Assembly (NCBI RefSeq): GCF_023061185.1
Contig: NZ_JAKGAK010000004.1
Span: forward strand, 1-64,000
Source of the DNA: Chromohalobacter beijerinckii
Lineage (GTDB): Bacteria; Pseudomonadota; Gammaproteobacteria; Pseudomonadales; Halomonadaceae
DNA: 64,000 nt
Direction: 5' to 3'
Under the pieces are notes generated by a model. The model made no database searches and had not been told where the DNA came from. It saw nothing but the letters and a program-made list of their open reading frames with translations. A program made the translations under genes and the position numbers. Of this stretch, positions 58,996 to 64,000 are shown one piece after another (the first letter of the stretch is position 1; the number at the start of each line of letters is the position of its first letter).

Positions 58996-59160
58996 GGTGT
59001 CATTCCTTTATGGCGGTGTGACTCGGACGGTTCCCTGTTCCGGATTATGTCTGACGCATGCTGAACCTGGCGCCGACCGCATGATCCACTGGCGCTTGGC
59101 GCTGGCGACATGACACGACGCAAGTTATCCAATAGAGCGTCGCAACCGGGATATTAACGA

Positions 59161-60021
59161 ATGAGCGAAGGATGTGAAGGGGCATTGTACGTGGTCGCCA
59201 CGCCGATTGGGAATCTCGAGGATTTGAGTCCTCGCGCGGCCCGTCTGCTCGGTGAGGTGTCCTGGGTGGCTGCGGAGGATACGCGCCACAGTGCACGCCT
59301 GTTGCACCACCTGGGCATCGACAAGCCCTTGGTTTCGTTGCATGAGCACAATGAGGCCTCGCGAGTGACGGCGCTACGCGATGCACTGACCTCTGGCCAG
59401 AATGTGGCGTTGATCAGCGATGCAGGGACGCCGCTGATCTCTGATCCTGGTTTCGTGGTGGTGCGAGAGCTGCGTGCCAGCGGCCATCGGGTCATCCCGG
59501 TGCCCGGTGCTTGTGCGCTGATCGCGGCGTTGTCGGCGGCCGGTTTGGCAACCGATCGCTTTCTCTTCGAGGGGTTTCTGCCCGCCAAGGGAGGGGCGCG
59601 ACGCCAGCGCCTGACGGCCGCGCTGGAGCGCGAGGAAACCCTGGTCTATTACGAGTCGCCGCATCGCATTCAGGCGACACTTCAGGATATCGCGGCGCTA
59701 TTCGGTACGCGTCGCGTGGTCTTGGCGCGTGAGTTGACCAAGACATTCGAAACTTTTCTCGATGCCGATGCCGAGACATTGTTGGCACGTATGCGCGAAG
59801 ATCCCAATCAGGCGCGCGGCGAATTCGTGATCATGGTGGCGGGCGCCGAGCCTCGGGATGACGAGACGCAAGCCTTGGTCGAAGGCGAGGCATGGCTTGC
59901 AGCGATGCTCGCCGAAGGCGTCGGCGTCAAGGCCGCAGCGACGGTCGTCGCCAGCCGCCTTGGAGGGCGTAAAAAATATTGGTACCAATGCGCGCAGGCC
60001 CTCAAGGACAGCGATGCATAA
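59161..60021 (+). CDS. rsmI: 16S rRNA 2'-O-methyltransferase RsmI
   Basis: 286 aa. Methylates the ribose of C1402. Tetrapyrrole-methylase fold: LYVVATPIGNLEDLSPRAARLL, LISDAGTPLISDPG, VIPVPGACALIAALSAAGL. Immediately before rnpB on the same strand, as in other gammaproteobacteria. Confidence 0.97.
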   Translation: MSEGCEGALYVVATPIGNLEDLSPRAARLLGEVSWVAAEDTRHSARLLHHLGIDKPLVSLHEHNEASRVTALRDALTSGQNVALISDAGTPLISDPGFVVVRELRASGHRVIPVPGACALIAALSAAGLATDRFLFEGFLPAKGGARRQRLTAALEREETLVYYESPHRIQATLQDIAALFGTRRVVLARELTKTFETFLDADAETLLARMREDPNQARGEFVIMVAGAEPRDDETQALVEGEAWLAAMLAEGVGVKAAATVVASRLGGRKKYWYQCAQALKDSDA

Positions 60022-60048
60022 CAAAGTGCCCTCGCGGAGTTTGGGCGC

Positions 60049-60077
60049 TTGAGGGGCCTGCGAGGGGCTGTTATTCT
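60049..60077 (+). promoter_or_regulatory. Predicted rnpB promoter
   Basis: -35 TTGAGG (60049-60054), 17 nt, -10 TATTCT (60072-60077), 9 nt before the RNA start at about 60087. Confidence 0.6.
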
Positions 60078-60086
60078 TTCGCGCTT

Positions 60087-60438
<352 letters not shown>

Positions 60439-60538
60439 ATTCGAATTTCAGATCTCCGGGTCTGTGCGCGTCATGCCGCGACGTCTGCCTTCGGGCGGCC
60501 CGATACAGCGGCGGCAGGCCCCAACGCCCGAGTGATTC

Positions 60539-61534
60539 ATGCAGCATCGTGACAACCCTGAGAAGGACCCGCTTTCCGATACGCCGAGTGCTGTTGATGA
60601 TCGGGCGGCTGATTACCGACACGCGAGTGTGTTACTCGATGGTGCGGTAGACGCACTGATCACCGACCCCGATGGCTGCTATTTGGATGGCACCTTCGGT
60701 CGCGGTGGGCATTCCCGCGCGATCCTCGAGCGACTATCTCCACAAGGACGCCTGTTGGCCATCGATCGTGACCCGGCGGCGCTTGCCGAAGGCGCTACGC
60801 TGGATGATCCGCGTTTCTCTCTTCAATACGGCCGCTTCGCCGAGCTTGATATCATCGCCCGCGACCATGGGGTGCACGGTCGCTTAGGTGGTGTGTTATT
60901 GGATGTTGGCGTTTCATCGCCACAGCTTGACGATCCTTCGCGTGGTTTCAGTTTCTTGCGCGATGGTCCGCTCGACATGCGTATGGATCCCACTCAGGGT
61001 GAAAGTGCTGCCGATTGGCTGGCCCGCGTCCCCGAGCGTGAAATGAGCGATGTTTTCAAACGTTATGGTGAGGAGCGCTTTGCGCGCCGCATTGCCAAAG
61101 CGATCATCGCGCGTCGCGCCGAGCGACCGATTACGCATACCGAAGACTTGGCGGAACTCGTCAAGGCCGCGCATCCGGCCTGGGAAAAAGGAAAACATCC
61201 CGCGACGCGAGTGTTTCAGGCGATTCGCATTCATATCAACGGCGAGCTCGAGCAGCTCGAGGCCGCGCTCGCCGCGGCACTCGAGGCGCTGGCGCCGGGT
61301 GGGCGTTTAGTGGTGATCAGTTTTCATTCCTTGGAGGATCGGCTGGTCAAACGCTTCATTCGTGACCAAGCACGTGGCGATACGCACCTGCCACGGGACT
61401 TCCCGGTTCGCGATACGCAGTTGAATCGACGCGTGGCCATGGTCGGCAAGGCGAGTCGTCCCGGGGAGCACGAGGTGGCCCTCAATCCTCGCGCGCGTAG
61501 TGCCGTGATGCGCGTGGCTCGGAAACTCGACTGA
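60539..61534 (+). CDS. rsmH: 16S rRNA m4C1402 methyltransferase
   Basis: 331 aa. SAM motif GTFGRGGHS (51-59), [18 protein letters not shown], and [14 protein letters not shown]. Methylates C1402 N4, the same base whose ribose RsmI modifies, 0.5 kb upstream. About 20 residues of variable N-terminus. First gene of the dcw cluster here; mraZ is missing before it. Confidence 0.97.
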   Translation: MQHRDNPEKDPLSDTPSAVDDRAADYRHASVLLDGAVDALITDPDGCYLDGTFGRGGHSRAILERLSPQGRLLAIDRDPAALAEGATLDDPRFSLQYGRFAELDIIARDHGVHGRLGGVLLDVGVSSPQLDDPSRGFSFLRDGPLDMRMDPTQGESAADWLARVPEREMSDVFKRYGEERFARRIAKAIIARRAERPITHTEDLAELVKAAHPAWEKGKHPATRVFQAIRIHINGELEQLEAALAAALEALAPGGRLVVISFHSLEDRLVKRFIRDQARGDTHLPRDFPVRDTQLNRRVAMVGKASRPGEHEVALNPRARSAVMRVARKLD

Positions 61535-61542
61535 GGTTCGTG

Positions 61543-61869
61543 ATGGCGGCTCAAGGACGAAACACCGCGCTCAAGGCAGGCTGGCCTTTCGCCAGCCGCT
61601 TGCGTTGGCGCCATGTCATCCTGCTGGTACTGATTGGCGTGATGCTGATCAGCTCGTTGGCGTCCATTGCCAGCACCCACCTGACGCGTGTCCAGTATGC
61701 GCGTTTTCAAGAACTGGAAAGCGAGCGTGATAGCTTGCAGACCGTCTGGGGACGGCTGCTTCTTGAGGAGAGCACCTGGTCGGCGCCGGCACGGGTCGAG
61801 GACATGGCCGTCGAGCGCCTGGAGATGCGCGTGCCCGATGTCGATGATGTCGAGGTGATTCGTCCATGA
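61543..61869 (+). CDS. ftsL: Cell division protein FtsL
   Basis: 108 aa. One membrane helix (about 24-44) and a leucine-zipper coiled coil (FQELESERDSLQTVWGRLLLEE). Forms FtsQLB. GAGG before ATG 61543; overlaps ftsI by 4 nt. Confidence 0.93.
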   Translation: MAAQGRNTALKAGWPFASRLRWRHVILLVLIGVMLISSLASIASTHLTRVQYARFQELESERDSLQTVWGRLLLEESTWSAPARVEDMAVERLEMRVPDVDDVEVIRP

Positions 61870-63578
61870 GTCGCGAGCGTCGAGCCACCACGGGGCGTCG
61901 TTCGCCGAATAATGGACCGATGGGCCGTGGGCGTTACTTTTTTTTGCTGGGCATCGTCATCATCGGTCTGAGTGCTCTGATCGGTCGCATTGCCTATCTC
62001 AATGTCATCGACCGAGACTTTCTGCAGAACCAGGGCGATGCGCGCACGCTGCGCGTCGAGCCCATCAATGCGCACCGAGGAATGGTTTCCGATCGCAATG
62101 GCGATCCACTGGCGATCTCCACCCCGGTGGTGACGCTATGGGCCAATCCCCAGGAACTGCCCTCCGACCCGAGCCAACTGGCGACGCTCGCGCGCGCCTT
62201 GAAGATGGACCCCGACAAGCTCGAAGCGCGTGTCGAGCGCTATTCCGAGCATGAGTTCATGTATCTGCGGCGGCGTCTGACCCCGGAAGCGGCGAAACCC
62301 GCCCGTGATCTCGATATACCGGGCGTTTACGCCAAAGACGAGTACAAGCGTTATTACCCCTCGGGAGATGTTGCCGCGCAACTGGTGGGCGTCACCAATG
62401 TCGACGACCATGGCCAGGAAGGCGTGGAGTTGGCCTACGATGACTATCTCAGTGGCCAGCCTGGCAAGCGTCGTGTGCTCAAGGATCGCAAAGGCCGCCT
62501 GGTGCGCGATCTGCACTTGCTCAAGGATGCCAAGCCGGGAGGCGATCTGACGCTATCGATCGACTTGCGCTTGCAGTATATGGCGTACCGCGAATTGCAG
62601 AAATCCGTCGACGACCATGATGCCGACGGTGGCTCCCTAGTCATGATGGATGCGCGCAGCGGTGAAGTCCTGGCGATGGCCAACCTCCCGTCCTATAACC
62701 CTAATAACCGTACTTCAATCGACGTTAACGGTCTGCGTAACCAGGCGGTGACCGACGCTATCGAACCGGGGTCGGTCATGAAGCCCTTGGCGATGTCAGC
62801 GGCACTGGCGACGGACAAGATCGATCCCGATACGATCATCGATACCTCGCCGGGGTGGATGGTCATCGATGGGTATACGATCAGTGACTTTCGCAATTAT
62901 GGCAAGCTCACCCCCGGGGGGATCTTGCTGCATTCGTCCAATATCGGGATGTCCCATATCGCCTTGCAGCTCTCAAAAGGCACCATCTGGGAGCAATACC
63001 AGAAGCTGGGGCTAGGCCAGCCCCCGGGGACTGGCTTTCCGGGCGAAGGCAGTGGCAGTCTACCGTCCTTAACCGGCTTGTCGCGCAGCGCCCAGGCTTC
63101 CATGGCCTATGGCTATGGCCTCTCACTGACGCCATTGCAGCTTGCTAGCGCTTATACGGCAATCGCCAATGACGGTCGGCGTCTGCACCCCTCGTTGTTG
63201 AAGCGCACCTCGGCGCCTATCGGTGACCAGGTCATGTCACCGAAGATCGCGCATGAGTTACTGGGCATGATGGAGAAGATCGTACAGCCTGATGCCGGTG
63301 GCTCGCGCGCGATGGTGGAGGGGTACCGCATTGCGGGCAAGACCGGTACGGTTCGCAAGGTGACCGCGGGAGGATATCAGCAAAAAGCCTATCGCGGCCT
63401 GTTTGCGGGTATTGCGCCAGTTTCCGATCCGCGCATCGTGACGGTGGTGATGATCGACAATCCCAAGGGAGACGACTATTACGGTGGTCTGGTGGCGGCG
63501 CCGGTTTTTGGTCGTGTAGTGGGCAAGGCGCTGCGTCTTCTCGATGTGCCCCCGGATAAACAGGAGACTTCCGAGTGA
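61866..63578 (+). CDS. ftsI: Septal transpeptidase FtsI (PBP3)
   Basis: 570 aa. Membrane helix 24-46, PBP dimerisation domain, transpeptidase with Ser303-xx-Lys306 (GSVMK), SSN 357-359 and KTG 492-494. Crosslinks septal peptidoglycan and is the target of aztreonam-type beta-lactams. Confidence 0.98.
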   Translation: MSRERRATTGRRSPNNGPMGRGRYFFLLGIVIIGLSALIGRIAYLNVIDRDFLQNQGDARTLRVEPINAHRGMVSDRNGDPLAISTPVVTLWANPQELPSDPSQLATLARALKMDPDKLEARVERYSEHEFMYLRRRLTPEAAKPARDLDIPGVYAKDEYKRYYPSGDVAAQLVGVTNVDDHGQEGVELAYDDYLSGQPGKRRVLKDRKGRLVRDLHLLKDAKPGGDLTLSIDLRLQYMAYRELQKSVDDHDADGGSLVMMDARSGEVLAMANLPSYNPNNRTSIDVNGLRNQAVTDAIEPGSVMKPLAMSAALATDKIDPDTIIDTSPGWMVIDGYTISDFRNYGKLTPGGILLHSSNIGMSHIALQLSKGTIWEQYQKLGLGQPPGTGFPGEGSGSLPSLTGLSRSAQASMAYGYGLSLTPLQLASAYTAIANDGRRLHPSLLKRTSAPIGDQVMSPKIAHELLGMMEKIVQPDAGGSRAMVEGYRIAGKTGTVRKVTAGGYQQKAYRGLFAGIAPVSDPRIVTVVMIDNPKGDDYYGGLVAAPVFGRVVGKALRLLDVPPDKQETSE

Positions 63579-64000
63579 TGGAAACCGATACGCAACGGTT
63601 GGCGGACGCCTTGGCGTTGCTTTGGCCATCGCATGCCACGCCTGAGCTGCTCGATGACTGGTGTCCTGCGCTATCCACCTGCGTGGTGACGCTCGACAGT
63701 CGTGAAGCGGGTCCTGGTGTGCTGTTCGTGGCCGTGGCAGGGGGGCATGTCGATGGGCGTGCCTTTATCGAGCAGGCGCTGGCGTCCGGTGCGGACGCGG
63801 TCCTCTACGATACGGACGCCATGCCGGAAGATATTCCCGTGCAAGATGCGCGTGTGCTTGGCGTGCCAGGCCTGCGCGGGCGTCTCGGTGAGCTGGGGCG
63901 TTACCTGTTCGGTGTCCCCAAAACACTGGAACTGATTGGCGTGACCGGCACCAACGGAAAGAGTTCAGTCACTCATTATATGGCCGCGCTGTCGGAATCG
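63578..64000 (+). CDS. murE: MurE, UDP-MurNAc-tripeptide synthetase, 5' part
   Basis: First 141 codons; the rest is outside the window. ATG overlaps the ftsI TGA (TGATG). Mur-ligase start with DSREAGPGVLFVAVAG and P-loop GVTGTNGKSS (121-130). Adds diaminopimelate to UDP-MurNAc-Ala-Glu. Confidence 0.95.
   Translation, partial: METDTQRLADALALLWPSHATPELLDDWCPALSTCVVTLDSREAGPGVLFVAVAGGHVDGRAFIEQALASGADAVLYDTDAMPEDIPVQDARVLGVPGLRGRLGELGRYLFGVPKTLELIGVTGTNGKSSVTHYMAALSES

Overview
This window is a high-GC gammaproteobacterial chromosome segment. Gene content and order (aroQ-accB-accC, dusB-fis, gatCAB, mreBCD-maf-rng-yhdP-tldD, rpoN with the nitrogen-PTS genes, lpt/kds/mla, rplM-rpsI-sspAB, lpoA-yraN-diaA-dolP, rnpB and the start of the dcw cell-wall cluster) fit Halomonadaceae, most likely Chromohalobacter or Halomonas. 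The family call is inferred from gene order and protein character; no database search was possible.

The first 2.4 kb is the only accessory-looking part. It ends in a tRNA-Leu(UAG) gene on the minus strand. A near-identical copy of the 3' end of that tRNA lies at 538-562, and the C-terminal stub of a tyrosine integrase sits just inside it, so the interval looks like a decayed integrative element. It holds a helix-hairpin-helix ORF, a small secreted protein sharing a two-way terminator with that ORF, a 78-codon gene behind a LexA-like box, and several very small ORFs. A tidy 50-codon gene lies outside the repeat at 102-254.

From 2.6 kb on the window is dense core genome. 2.6-7.6 kb (+): comF, the stress kinase srkA, the pterin pair folE/folX, a small OB-plus-membrane protein and a succinate-semialdehyde dehydrogenase. 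7.7-14.2 kb (-): purH, fis, dusB, prmA, accC, accB, aroQ. 14.4-21.2 kb: a DUF2333 protein, ppa, an unusual PP2C-kinase fusion whose two catalytic centres both look degenerate, and gatCAB. 21.4-33.5 kb (+ except yjgA): mreBCD, maf, rng, yhdP, tldD, pmbA, covering cell shape, RNA processing, envelope lipid transport and peptide processing.

33.6-42.1 kb (-): mgtE, then the nitrogen PTS and RpoN group (ptsO, rapZ, ptsN, hpf, rpoN) followed by LPS transport and Kdo synthesis genes (lptB, lptA, lptC, kdsC, kdsD). Divergent from these, mlaFEDCB (phospholipid retrograde transport) ends at a strong terminator and is followed by ibaG, murA, hisG and hisD. 49-59 kb: a DegS/AlgW-type periplasmic protease, a Nif3-family protein, zapG, zapE, rplM-rpsI with a structured leader, sspA-sspB, and the convergent dolP-diaA-yraN-lpoA group. 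59-64 kb (+): rsmI, the RNase P RNA, then rsmH-ftsL-ftsI-murE, with no mraZ before rsmH; murE runs off the end.

Most of the window is ordinary core genome. The parts that deserve a second look are the tRNA-Leu element remnant, the doubly degenerate PP2C/kinase fusion, a probable AUU start in mreC, heptamer arrays in two convergent intergenic gaps, the rplM leader, and a BirA-like palindrome at the comF start.
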